The notes beneath the pieces are model-generated. The model was given only the letters and a program-made list of their open reading frames with translations. It ran no database searches and was not told the DNA's origin. 14,482 bases of DNA from JAVBOD01 sp031551045 (GTDB taxonomy: Bacteria; Bacteroidota; Bacteroidia; Bacteroidales; UBA932). The stretch covers positions 1-14,482 of the forward strand of contig JAVBOD010000106.1 of NCBI GenBank assembly GCA_031551045.1, read 5' to 3'. Each line of letters opens with the position of its first letter. Position 1 is the first letter of the stretch. A program made the position numbers and the translations under genes. This document shows, piece by piece, positions 4,964-11,641 of the stretch.

Positions 4964-5647
4964 ATGAAAATCCTGATAGTGGAAGACGATCCGGCGTTAC
5001 GGGAAATCATGCAGCAGTTCCTCGAGAAGGAGCGCTATGTGGTGGAAACCGCCGCTACTTTTCGCGAAGCGTCGGAGAAAACGGCACTGTACGACTACGA
5101 GTGTATTTTGCTCGATATCATGCTGCCCGACGGCAACGGGCTTACGCTTTTGCAGGAATTAAAAAAAACGAATAAACAGGAAAACGTTCTCATTATTTCG
5201 GCCAAGGATTCGGTGGACGACAAGGTGGCCGGCCTCGAACTCGGCGCCGACGATTATTTGGCCAAACCTTTTCACTTGGCCGAACTCCATGCGCGCATCA
5301 AAAGCCTTATCCGCCGCAACCGCCAGCAGGGGGAAACTTCCATTGAAGCAGGCAACGTCAAACTGATTCCCGACAAGTTCGAAGTGTATGTGAACCAACA
5401 ATTACTGGAGCTCAACCGCAAGGAATACGACATTCTGTATCATTTCATAACCCGCCCGAACCGTTTGGTGGACAAAGCCGCGCTGGCCGAAGCCGTGTGG
5501 GGCGACCATATCGACCAGGCCGATAATTACGATTTCATGTATGCACAGATTAAAAACCTTCGCAAGAAAATGAACGAAGCCGGCGCCAACGTTGAAATCA
5601 AAGCGGTGTACGGATTCGGCTATAAACTTACGGGAGACGGCATATGA
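4964..5647 (+). CDS. OmpR-family DNA-binding response regulator
   Basis: A 227-aa cytoplasmic transcription regulator. The receiver domain (1-about 120) has the acidic pair Asp8/Asp9, phospho-acceptor Asp51 (LLDIMLPDGNG), Ser79 and Lys101 (AKPF). The C-terminal winged-helix domain (about 128-224) contains LLELNRKEYDILYHF and ends with the wing VYGFGYKLTG. It overlaps the kinase gene by ATGA at 5644-5647, so the two are translationally coupled and form a cognate pair. The gene looks richer in G and C than the flanking repeat region but resembles the kinase in codon use. The upstream TTTCAG direct repeats suggest that it regulates its own operon as well as the PepSY-like gene at 6981. The signal it responds to is unknown. 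Confidence 0.95.
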   Translation: MKILIVEDDPALREIMQQFLEKERYVVETAATFREASEKTALYDYECILLDIMLPDGNGLTLLQELKKTNKQENVLIISAKDSVDDKVAGLELGADDYLAKPFHLAELHARIKSLIRRNRQQGETSIEAGNVKLIPDKFEVYVNQQLLELNRKEYDILYHFITRPNRLVDKAALAEAVWGDHIDQADNYDFMYAQIKNLRKKMNEAGANVEIKAVYGFGYKLTGDGI

Positions 5648-6918
5648 AATTAGCGTACCGCATAACATCGCGAATATCGCTTGCCTTGCTGGTGTTGATG
5701 GCCGTTTGGGCAACGTTGTTCTACTTCATCATCGTGGAAGAAATCAATGATGAAACCGACGATTCGCTCGAAGATTATTCGGAATACATCATTACCCGTG
5801 CGTTGGCAGGCGAGCCCTTGCCGGTGAAAGAGAACGGAACGAACAACAGCTACCACATCGAAGAAGTAACGCCCGAATATGCCGCGCAATATCCGGCCAT
5901 TCGTTACCACGACGAAATGATATATATTTTTTCGAAAAACGAAACCGAACCCGCGCGTATTCTCCGAACCATTTTCAGCGATTCGGAAAACAAGTATTAC
6001 GAACTGACGGTTTCCATTCCCAGTATTGAAAAAGAAGATTTACAGGCAGCGATTCTTCACTGGATTATTTTTCTTTACGTGGGATTACTGATGGTCATTA
6101 TCGGGCTGAATTGGCTGATTTTACAACGGAATTTCAAACCTTTGTACAAGTTGTTGAATTGGTTGGATAATTTCACTGTCGGCAAAAAATTTACGGAACC
6201 GGTTATCAATAGCGATACTACAGAATTCCGCCAATTAAAGGAAGCCGTTGTCCGCAGTGCACGCCGGAACAGCGAAACCTACGAACAGCAAAAATCGTTT
6301 ATCGGCAATGCTTCGCACGAATTGCAGACACCGCTCGCCGCCGGCCTCAACCGTTTGGAACTACTGGCCGACGATCCGCAATTGACGGAAAAACAGTTGG
6401 AAGAAATTATGAAAGCGCAGCAATCCATCGAATATGCCGTAAAACTCAACAAAACCCTGCTGTTGCTTACCAAAATTGAAAACAAGCAATTCCCCGAAAA
6501 GAAAGAAATTCATGTAAACGAGTTAGTAAAAAAATTGGCAGGCGATTATTCGGAAGTGTATATCCACCGAAATATTTCCGTATCCATACAAGAAGAAGAT
6601 GCGGTAAAAATAAACATGAATGAAACGCTGGCGTCCGTATTATTCGGCAATTTGGTGAAGAATGCGTTCGTACACAATCGCCCCGGCGGAGAAATTCACA
6701 TTCACATTGCACATCAAAACATTTCTATGGCCAACACCGGCGTGGACGAAGCGTTGAATGCCGACGCCGTTTTTACCCGCTTTTATCAGGGCACGAAGAA
6801 AGAAGGCTCTACCGGATTGGGACTGGCGCTATGTAAATCTATTTGTAATCTCTACGGAATCGACCTCCATTACCACTTCTCAACCGGAAAACATATTTTT
6901 TCAATTTCTTTTTCTTGA
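5644..6918 (+). CDS. Sensor histidine kinase
   Basis: A 424-aa inner-membrane kinase. Transmembrane helices at about 11-31 and 138-160 enclose a periplasmic sensor region of about 105 residues with no family I recognise. A short linker leads to the HisKA dimerisation domain with the H-box FIGNASHELQTPLAA (His225), then the HATPase domain with the N-box FGNLVKNAFVHN (336-345), a G1-like MANTG (362-366), and the G2 box GSTGLGLALCKSI (388-400). It should autophosphorylate on His225 and pass the phosphate to Asp51 of the upstream regulator. The ATG overlaps the regulator stop codon. The periplasmic sensor plus the downstream secreted PepSY-like protein suggest an envelope signal. Confidence 0.94.
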   Translation: MKLAYRITSRISLALLVLMAVWATLFYFIIVEEINDETDDSLEDYSEYIITRALAGEPLPVKENGTNNSYHIEEVTPEYAAQYPAIRYHDEMIYIFSKNETEPARILRTIFSDSENKYYELTVSIPSIEKEDLQAAILHWIIFLYVGLLMVIIGLNWLILQRNFKPLYKLLNWLDNFTVGKKFTEPVINSDTTEFRQLKEAVVRSARRNSETYEQQKSFIGNASHELQTPLAAGLNRLELLADDPQLTEKQLEEIMKAQQSIEYAVKLNKTLLLLTKIENKQFPEKKEIHVNELVKKLAGDYSEVYIHRNISVSIQEEDAVKINMNETLASVLFGNLVKNAFVHNRPGGEIHIHIAHQNISMANTGVDEALNADAVFTRFYQGTKKEGSTGLGLALCKSICNLYGIDLHYHFSTGKHIFSISFS

Positions 6919-6953
6919 TTTCAATTTCTTTTCAGTTTTGTGTCGGAACTTTG
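6919..6953 (+). promoter_or_regulatory. Promoter and putative response regulator site of the PepSY-like gene
   Basis: Direct repeats TTTCAA (6919-6924) and TTTCAG (6930-6935) start 11 bp apart. They are followed after 10 nt by GAACTTTG (6946-6953), a -7 box with one mismatch to TAnnTTTG. Both spacings are identical to those at 4888-4922, and the 21 nt from CAG to the -7 end match the regulator promoter at about 15 positions. The weak -7 box and missing -33 TTG fit an activated promoter. A separate transcript within the operon is inferred. Confidence 0.6.
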
Positions 6954-6980
6954 CAGTGTAAATTTAAAAACAACAGTATT

Positions 6981-7418
6981 ATGAAACGAATTATTTTATC
7001 ATTAACCGCACTGATGCTTGCCGCCGGAACGGCTTTTGCCGATAACGACAAACCTATTACGGTGGACCAATTGCCGGCCGCCGCCAAACAATTTATCGGG
7101 AAGTATTTTGCAGATGCAAAAGTTTCCTATGCCAAAATGGACACCGAACTCTTCGATAAAAGCTACGAGGTGGTGTTTACCGAAGGAAACAAGGTAGAAT
7201 TCGACAGTAAAGGAGAATGGAAAGATGTGAACTGCAAGTTTACGAAAGTGCCCGAAGGCATTGTGCCACAGCAAATCGCAAACTACGTTGCCACGAATTA
7301 CAAAGAGGCGAAAATCGTACAAATCGACCGCGACAAGCACGACTACGAGTTGAAGTTGAACAACGGGTTAGAACTGAAATTCGATTTAAAATTCCAGTTG
7401 ATTGGAATTGATGATTAG
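6981..7418 (+). CDS. Secreted PepSY-like domain protein (DUF2874 type)
   Basis: A 145-aa exported protein. It has a signal peptide MKRIILSLTALMLAAGTAFA with likely cleavage after AFA (residue 20), then two PepSY-like repeats. The first runs from LPAAAKQFIGKYF to KVEFDSKGEW (about 30-78). The second runs from VPEGIVPQQIANYV to LELKFDLKFQL (about 88-141). Proteins of this type (PF11396-like) are small periplasmic or surface proteins of unclear function, often next to two-component systems. I chose the ATG at 6981 because it begins the signal peptide. The earlier in-frame ATG at 6915 would add a non-signal segment and overlap the promoter. It lies 62 bp after the kinase gene and is probably a target or accessory of that system. 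Confidence 0.85.
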   Translation: MKRIILSLTALMLAAGTAFADNDKPITVDQLPAAAKQFIGKYFADAKVSYAKMDTELFDKSYEVVFTEGNKVEFDSKGEWKDVNCKFTKVPEGIVPQQIANYVATNYKEAKIVQIDRDKHDYELKLNNGLELKFDLKFQLIGIDD

Positions 7419-7459
7419 GATTTCAGCAGAAGGTTTTCAAAAAAAAGATACATCTCTTT

Positions 7460-7508
7460 ACCGCAAAGGACACATAAATACAAGAACTTTTTATGTGTCC
7501 TTCGCGGT
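7460..7508. repeat. Long hairpin between convergent genes
   Basis: Arms of about 19 bp (ACCGCAAAGGACACATAAA and its complement, one mismatch) enclose a loop of about 10 nt. The hairpin sits between the convergent PepSY-like and MFS genes, 42 and 33 bp from their stop codons. It could work as a bidirectional transcription end or mRNA stabiliser. The CCGCAAAGGACAC core resembles a dispersed repeat of Bacteroidota spacers. No clean T-run follows on the plus strand. Confidence 0.6.
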
Positions 7509-7540
7509 TAACAATGCTTTTTAAATAACCTCTCGCAACA

Positions 7541-8917
7541 TTACTTCTTTTTCTCCGGCAATTGTGCAAATATCACGGCCGTAATGATTGAAATGATGCC
7601 GATACAAATAAACGACCAATGAAAAGCGAATAAATGACCGGCAATAGCTTGCGTTTTTTCCATATCTTTAAACATAGCCAGTAGCGCCGCCGAGAGCGCC
7701 ACTCCCAAGCTCATGGAGAATATCATGATCATCGACAAAAAACTGTTTCCCCGGCTGGCCAGCGTATCGTCCAAATCTTTCAGCGTAACGCTGTTCATCG
7801 CCGAAAACTGAAGAGAGTTGACACCTCCGAATATAAACAACAAAATAAACATCAACCATACAGGCATAGCGTTTGATATCAGGCTAAAAGACACTAACGT
7901 AATGCCCAAAAGAAGCGTATTTCCAATCAACATTTTCCGGTAACCGATTTTTGTTATCAGACTCACTCCTACTCGTTTCATCATAATGCCGGATACAGCA
8001 GCCGGTAACATCATCAAGCCCGATTTCAACGGTGAATAACCTAAGCCCACCTGAAAAAAAAGCGGTAACAGGAAAGGTGCTCCGTTAGTACCGAAGCGTG
8101 AGAAAAAATTTCCTAAAATACCGACACGGAAAGTTCGTACTTTGAACAACTCCAAGGGAAAAAGCGCCTCCTTCTTATGTCCTGCGTGTAGCCAATATCC
8201 GGCCATAAATATCAATCCTATAACTGTAAACAAAATAGCCGTCGCACGTCGCATTCCCAATTCCACCAAGCCATCCAACGCATAAGAAACCGTTACCATA
8301 CCCAACGCAATCATCATAAATCCCAATACATCGAATGCCGCGGTTTTCGGAGCGCGGTAGTCATCCATAAAAAAGAATGAAAAAATGAAACCCGCCACTC
8401 CCACCGGAAGATTAATCAGGAAAATCCAATGCCACGAGAACGTCTGCGACAGCCAACCTCCCAATGTAGGGCCTAACAAAGGGCCTATCAGCGCGGGAAT
8501 CGTGACAAAGCTAATCGCTTTCAAAAATTTTTCATGCGGAAAAGCGCGCAACACCGCCAATTGTCCAACCGGTTGCAACATCGCTCCGCCCATTCCTTGA
8601 ACAACGCGGGAAAGAATCAGCTCGGTAAGTGTTTTTGAACCGGCACAAAAAAACGAGCCTAAGGTGAATAGAAATATCGATAATAAATAAACGCGGCGCG
8701 TTCCGAATTTGTCGGCCAACCAACCGCTAACTAATATAAGCACCGCCATTACCAATGTATAGGAAACAACTACGGCCTGCATTTTCAGCGGGCTTTCGCC
8801 AAAGCTTTCCGCCATGCTGGGTATAGCCGTATTGACAATGGTCGTATCCAACGTTTGCATGAAATAACCAATGGCTACCAACCACAGCAAGGCGTTCGAT
8901 GATTTTTCTTTCTGCAT
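7541..8917 (-). CDS. DHA2-type MFS drug/proton antiporter (MdtD-like)
   Basis: A 458-aa inner-membrane protein with the length and hydrophobic pattern of a 14-helix DHA2 exporter. Signature motifs are LDTTIVNTAIP (23-33, the D1 motif of 14-helix exporters), GWLADKFGTRRV (65-76, motif A in the loop between helices 2 and 3), and GPLLGPTLGGWL (145-156, motif C of antiporters). The whole protein reads most like MdtD/EmrB relatives. The substrate cannot be told from sequence, and no membrane-fusion or outer-membrane partner gene is adjacent, so it may act alone. It is convergent with the PepSY-like gene. No strong TAnnTTTG box is seen upstream (TAATTTTC at about 8935-8942 is the nearest match). 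Confidence 0.9.
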   Translation of the reverse strand: MQKEKSSNALLWLVAIGYFMQTLDTTIVNTAIPSMAESFGESPLKMQAVVVSYTLVMAVLILVSGWLADKFGTRRVYLLSIFLFTLGSFFCAGSKTLTELILSRVVQGMGGAMLQPVGQLAVLRAFPHEKFLKAISFVTIPALIGPLLGPTLGGWLSQTFSWHWIFLINLPVGVAGFIFSFFFMDDYRAPKTAAFDVLGFMMIALGMVTVSYALDGLVELGMRRATAILFTVIGLIFMAGYWLHAGHKKEALFPLELFKVRTFRVGILGNFFSRFGTNGAPFLLPLFFQVGLGYSPLKSGLMMLPAAVSGIMMKRVGVSLITKIGYRKMLIGNTLLLGITLVSFSLISNAMPVWLMFILLFIFGGVNSLQFSAMNSVTLKDLDDTLASRGNSFLSMIMIFSMSLGVALSAALLAMFKDMEKTQAIAGHLFAFHWSFICIGIISIITAVIFAQLPEKKK

Positions 8918-9075
8918 ACTAAAATTCAGAAGCGAAAATTATACCAAAGTGATATAATGGCAATATGAACCACATTTTAATCCAATCTATTTCCGGTATA
9001 ATGCCGATGCACAAATGTTTAGGCCAATGTAGTTGGACTATTACGTTTGTCAAATCGGTATAAGAGGTCATTCAA

Positions 9076-9101
9076 TTGCCGTCTGCTAAAGCAGACGGCA
9101 A
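9076..9101. repeat. Solo REP-like palindrome in the MFS-aroE spacer
   Basis: A perfect palindrome of two 11-bp arms, TTGCCGTCTGC and its complement, around TAAA. It shares 17 bp including its left flank with the end of the 144-bp element at 4729, and looks like two outer half-ends of that element joined without the core. The rest of 8918-9193 holds no gene that I can support. A 93-codon open frame (9047-9328) runs across the palindrome into aroE on the opposite strand and has no recognisable features. Confidence 0.75.
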
Positions 9102-9193
9102 AAAAATGGCATAGAATACATTTCACTTTAGTATTTTATTTGTGCGCCTTTAAACAGTACAAATGCGTTAGGCAAAAGGTAGTCTTAGATTTT

Positions 9194-9955
9194 CTACAGC
9201 ACTTTTTTCATTGCATCCACGTCGGGCGCTTCGCCGGTAAAAAGACGGAACGCGTGTATAGCTTGGTACAACAACCATTCCAAACCGTCGATGTAAAGTG
9301 CATTCGCTTGTTGTGCTTTTTCGTATAACGGACGTTGTGCATACGATGCATCAAGCAAGATGTGTTGTGGGTTTAACACTATTTTTAGAAACTCGGCAAG
9401 CATTGCCGGCAATGTATTTATAATGATACGATAGTCACCGATAGCAGCAATGGCGTTGTTGAGCGAAGCAGCATGAATATTAATTTTCTCGGCATAACTT
9501 GCTGCTTTTTCAAATGTCCTGTTGGCTAACGTTACAATTCCTCCTTCTTTTTGCAACGCATAAGCAGCAGCTCTTCCGGCGCCTCCGGCTCCCAATACCA
9601 AACAAGATTGATTACGGATACTATTCCCATTTGCCAAAATCGCATCGCGCACGCCGGCCACATCGGTATTGTAGGCTGCCATTTTATTTCCTTCGCGCAC
9701 CATGGTATTCGCGGCTTCCGTGGCCAACACATCATCGCTCGATATATCGGCAAAGCGGATAATGCCGGTTTTGAAAGGCATCGTCACGTTCATGCCGTAC
9801 AAACCGTTCTCGAAAAACAATCGCATAGCTTCTTCGACCGATGCGGCTGGCAGCAAATCATACGCATATTTTCCATGATAGGCCGCGCGGAACAAAGCCG
9901 GGCTTTTGCTGTGTTCCACCGGATTTCCGGTAACGGCAAAAGCAAGGCGCGTCAT
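9194..9955 (-). CDS. aroE: Shikimate dehydrogenase
   Basis: AroE reduces 3-dehydroshikimate to shikimate with NADPH, the fourth step of chorismate synthesis for aromatic amino acids, in the cytoplasm. The substrate domain has HSKSPALF (15-22), NVTMPFK with catalytic Lys62, AANT (81-84) and NTD with Asp98. The NADP domain has the loop GAGGAGRAA (122-130) and the NRT motif (145-147) that contacts the NADP phosphate. The length of 253 aa is normal to slightly short. The start codon overlaps the stop codon of the NUDIX gene (ATGA), so it is the second gene of a two-gene unit. No other aro gene is nearby. Confidence 0.93.
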   Translation of the reverse strand: MTRLAFAVTGNPVEHSKSPALFRAAYHGKYAYDLLPAASVEEAMRLFFENGLYGMNVTMPFKTGIIRFADISSDDVLATEAANTMVREGNKMAAYNTDVAGVRDAILANGNSIRNQSCLVLGAGGAGRAAAYALQKEGGIVTLANRTFEKAASYAEKINIHAASLNNAIAAIGDYRIIINTLPAMLAEFLKIVLNPQHILLDASYAQRPLYEKAQQANALYIDGLEWLLYQAIHAFRLFTGEAPDVDAMKKVL

Positions 9956-10479
9956 TGAATATAGGATTTTAAAATATTTTTGATAGAGTCAAAGGCTATC
10001 TCATCAAACGGAAGTTTGTTTTTAGGATGCCATTCCACCGCCGCTACATCGTCGGCGACGTTAATAATTGTTGTGCTATCGATAGTGGCCACAAACGCCA
10101 TATCCAAGGTATAAACAATAAGGCCGCCGAATAAATATTCGTTAGGAAAAGACACGAAGTAACGTAAATTATCAAGCTCTAAGCCTAATTCTTCTTTCAC
10201 TTCGCGGCGGGCGGCATCTTCGGCGCATTCAAGTATATCCACAAATCCTCCGGACAAGTCGAGCGCACCTTTGGCCGGTTCGTGCGCCCGCCGCGTCAAC
10301 AAAATTTCGCCGCATTCGTTTTCTATAATTACCGCCACTGCTGACGCCGCGTTGATGAATAATCGTTTGTTGCAATCGCTACATGTAAAACTTTTGACGC
10401 CATCCCACACAAAACGTACCGAACCGCAATAAGGGCAATGTTTTAAAACGTTGGAAGGATGAAAGTCTTGTTTGTTCAT
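9952..10479 (-). CDS. NUDIX hydrolase with N-terminal zinc ribbon
   Basis: A 175-aa cytoplasmic protein. Residues 14-37 form a zinc ribbon with CPYC (Cys15, 18) and CSDC (Cys33, 36). The NUDIX domain follows, with the complete box Gly78-x5-Glu84-x7-Arg92-Glu93-x2-Glu96-Glu97-x-Gly99, which binds Mg2+ and the pyrophosphate. The layout resembles a short NudC (NAD(H) pyrophosphatase), which also has a zinc ribbon before the NUDIX fold, but NudC is about 80 residues longer and I do not see its SQPWPFPxS motif, so the substrate stays open. The stop overlaps the aroE start (ATGA), implying coupled translation. The nearest promoter-like sequence is AATCTTTG at 10493-10500, one mismatch from consensus. 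Confidence 0.88.
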   Translation of the reverse strand: MNKQDFHPSNVLKHCPYCGSVRFVWDGVKSFTCSDCNKRLFINAASAVAVIIENECGEILLTRRAHEPAKGALDLSGGFVDILECAEDAARREVKEELGLELDNLRYFVSFPNEYLFGGLIVYTLDMAFVATIDSTTIINVADDVAAVEWHPKNKLPFDEIAFDSIKNILKSYIQ

Positions 10480-10540
10480 AGTCCACAGATTACAAAGATT
10501 TTCACAGATTAATTTATTTCAAGTTTCGTTCCATAGATTA
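10480..10540. repeat. Degenerate CACAGATTA repeats upstream of the NUDIX gene
   Basis: CACAGATTA occurs at 10484-10492 and 10503-10511, with a variant CATAGATTA at 10532-10540. The 13-mer AGTCCACAGATTA (10480-10492) recurs exactly at 11528-11540, upstream of the RNA methyltransferase gene. It looks like a dispersed repeat rather than a regulator site, although its position next to two start codons is notable. It is part of the 216-bp spacer 10480-10695, which contains only repeats. Confidence 0.6.
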
Positions 10541-10556
10541 ACACAGGTTGCTGTAT

Positions 10557-10631
10557 TTTGTCATTCTGAACGAAGTGAAGAATCTAAAACGGTTATAAGT
10601 ACAGATTCTTCGCTTCGCTCAGAATGACAAA
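10557..10631. repeat. Inverted pair of 29-bp dispersed repeats
   Basis: 10557-10585 (starting TTTGTCATTCTGAACGAAG) and 10603-10631 are reverse complements with two mismatches, separated by 17 bp. A third copy lies at 11545-11573 in the orientation of the second. The pair can form a long hairpin between the RNA methyltransferase and NUDIX genes. No protein is encoded. Confidence 0.82.
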
Positions 10632-10656
10632 GGCATGCGCTTTGCGACATTCATCA

Positions 10657-10688
10657 CCTGTCCGAATAAACGCATTCGTTCAGGCGGT
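10657..10688. repeat. Second copy of the 32-nt palindrome found in the tRNA-Arg fragment
   Basis: This sequence (CCTGTCCGAAT ... ATTCGTTCAGGCGG) is the reverse complement of 1147-1178 with three differences. It lies just after the RNA methyltransferase stop codon (minus strand). TTCAT lies close to both sides (10650-10654 and 10688-10692), which could be a target duplication or chance. Confidence 0.82.
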
Positions 10689-10695
10689 TCATAAC

Positions 10696-11505
10696 TCATA
10701 ATTCATCATTAAAATTCCGTTGCCGCATGGCTTCAAACACTATCACCGCCGTGGATACCGACACATTCAGCGAATCGATTTTTCCGCGCATCGGAATTTT
10801 AATCCGTGCATCGGCCTTGTCAATCCAGAAATCGGTCAGCCCGTCGGCTTCCGTTCCTACAATTACGGCGCACGGTTTGGTCATATCGGTTTCGTGATAC
10901 CAATGCGACGCCTTCAACTCCGCGGCATATATCGTAATATGATGCTGTTTCAACCAAGCCATCGCCTCTTCGGAAGTACACACCGCAATTTGTTGTGTGA
11001 ACACACAGCCGATACTGGAACGCACAGCATTCGGATTATACACATCGCACGACGGGTCGCACACAATCACCGCATCGACTTTTGCCGCATCGGCCGTGCG
11101 GAGGATAGCGCCCAGATTTCCGGGTTTCTCTACCGCTTCCAGCAACAAGATAAACGGATTGTCCGGCAATTTTATTTTTTCCAACGATAATTTCTCAACA
11201 TTCAACACCGCCATCACACCGTCGGAATGCTCACGATAAGCCATTTTGGCAAACACTTCGGCGCTTACCGGCACTACAAATATTTTCTCGGACAGCGTGT
11301 GTGCAAATGTTTCGGCATTTCCGATTTCAAAACATACATAAAGCGTTTGAATACGATAACCGGAATCCAATGCTAATTGTATTTCGCGTATGCCTTCCAC
11401 CACAAACAATTGTTGCGCACGCCGCTCCCGCGACTTCTCCTGCAACTCCACCACCCCTTTGATGCGAGGATTTTGCAGCGATGTTATTTTATCAGCAAAC
11501 GGCAT
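10696..11505 (-). CDS. SpoU/TrmH-family RNA 2'-O-methyltransferase
   Basis: A 269-aa cytoplasmic enzyme that should transfer a methyl group from S-adenosylmethionine to a ribose 2'-OH of rRNA or tRNA. The N-terminal substrate-binding domain (about 1-100) contains RRAQQLFVVEGIREI. The SPOUT knot domain has motif 1 EKPGNLGAILRTADA (126-140), motif 2 IVGTEADGL (215-223) and motif 3 IPMRGKIDSLNVSVSTAV (237-254) with the conserved Asn247. The domain pattern fits TsnR/RlmB-like members more than tRNA-specific TrmH, but the target nucleotide cannot be read from sequence. It sits alone between two repeat-filled spacers. No consensus -7 box is seen upstream. Confidence 0.9.
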   Translation of the reverse strand: MPFADKITSLQNPRIKGVVELQEKSRERRAQQLFVVEGIREIQLALDSGYRIQTLYVCFEIGNAETFAHTLSEKIFVVPVSAEVFAKMAYREHSDGVMAVLNVEKLSLEKIKLPDNPFILLLEAVEKPGNLGAILRTADAAKVDAVIVCDPSCDVYNPNAVRSSIGCVFTQQIAVCTSEEAMAWLKQHHITIYAAELKASHWYHETDMTKPCAVIVGTEADGLTDFWIDKADARIKIPMRGKIDSLNVSVSTAVIVFEAMRQRNFNDEL

Positions 11506-11527
11506 TTTGTTTAATGTTTAAAGTTTC

Positions 11528-11616
11528 AGTCCACAGATTATCACAGATTCTTCGCTTTGCTCAGAATGACAAACTCACTTTTAAGTACAAATCTTTTCAA
11601 GTTTTTTAACTTGAAA
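11528..11616. repeat. Dispersed repeats and a hairpin in the methyltransferase-carB spacer
   Basis: The spacer 11506-11641 contains AGTCCACAGATTA (11528-11540, shared with 10480), a single copy of the 29-bp repeat (11545-11573, shared with 10557-10631), and a perfect 9-bp hairpin TTTCAAGTT-TTTT-AACTTGAAA (11595-11616). The hairpin lies 26 bp past the carB stop on the minus strand and may mark the end of that transcript, but no clear T-run follows it. No gene is present. Confidence 0.65.
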
Positions 11617-11641
11617 TTTTGAAACCTGAAACTCGAAATAA

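Noticed and set aside
9047..9328. 93-codon plus-strand frame in the MFS-aroE spacer
   Set aside because: It crosses a solo palindrome and runs into the opposite strand of aroE. The translation is rich in Cys, Lys and Phe without any pattern of a real protein.
11595..11616. Rho-independent terminator of carB
   Set aside because: The perfect 9-bp stem is there, but on the minus strand it is not followed by a T-run, so I list it only as a hairpin.
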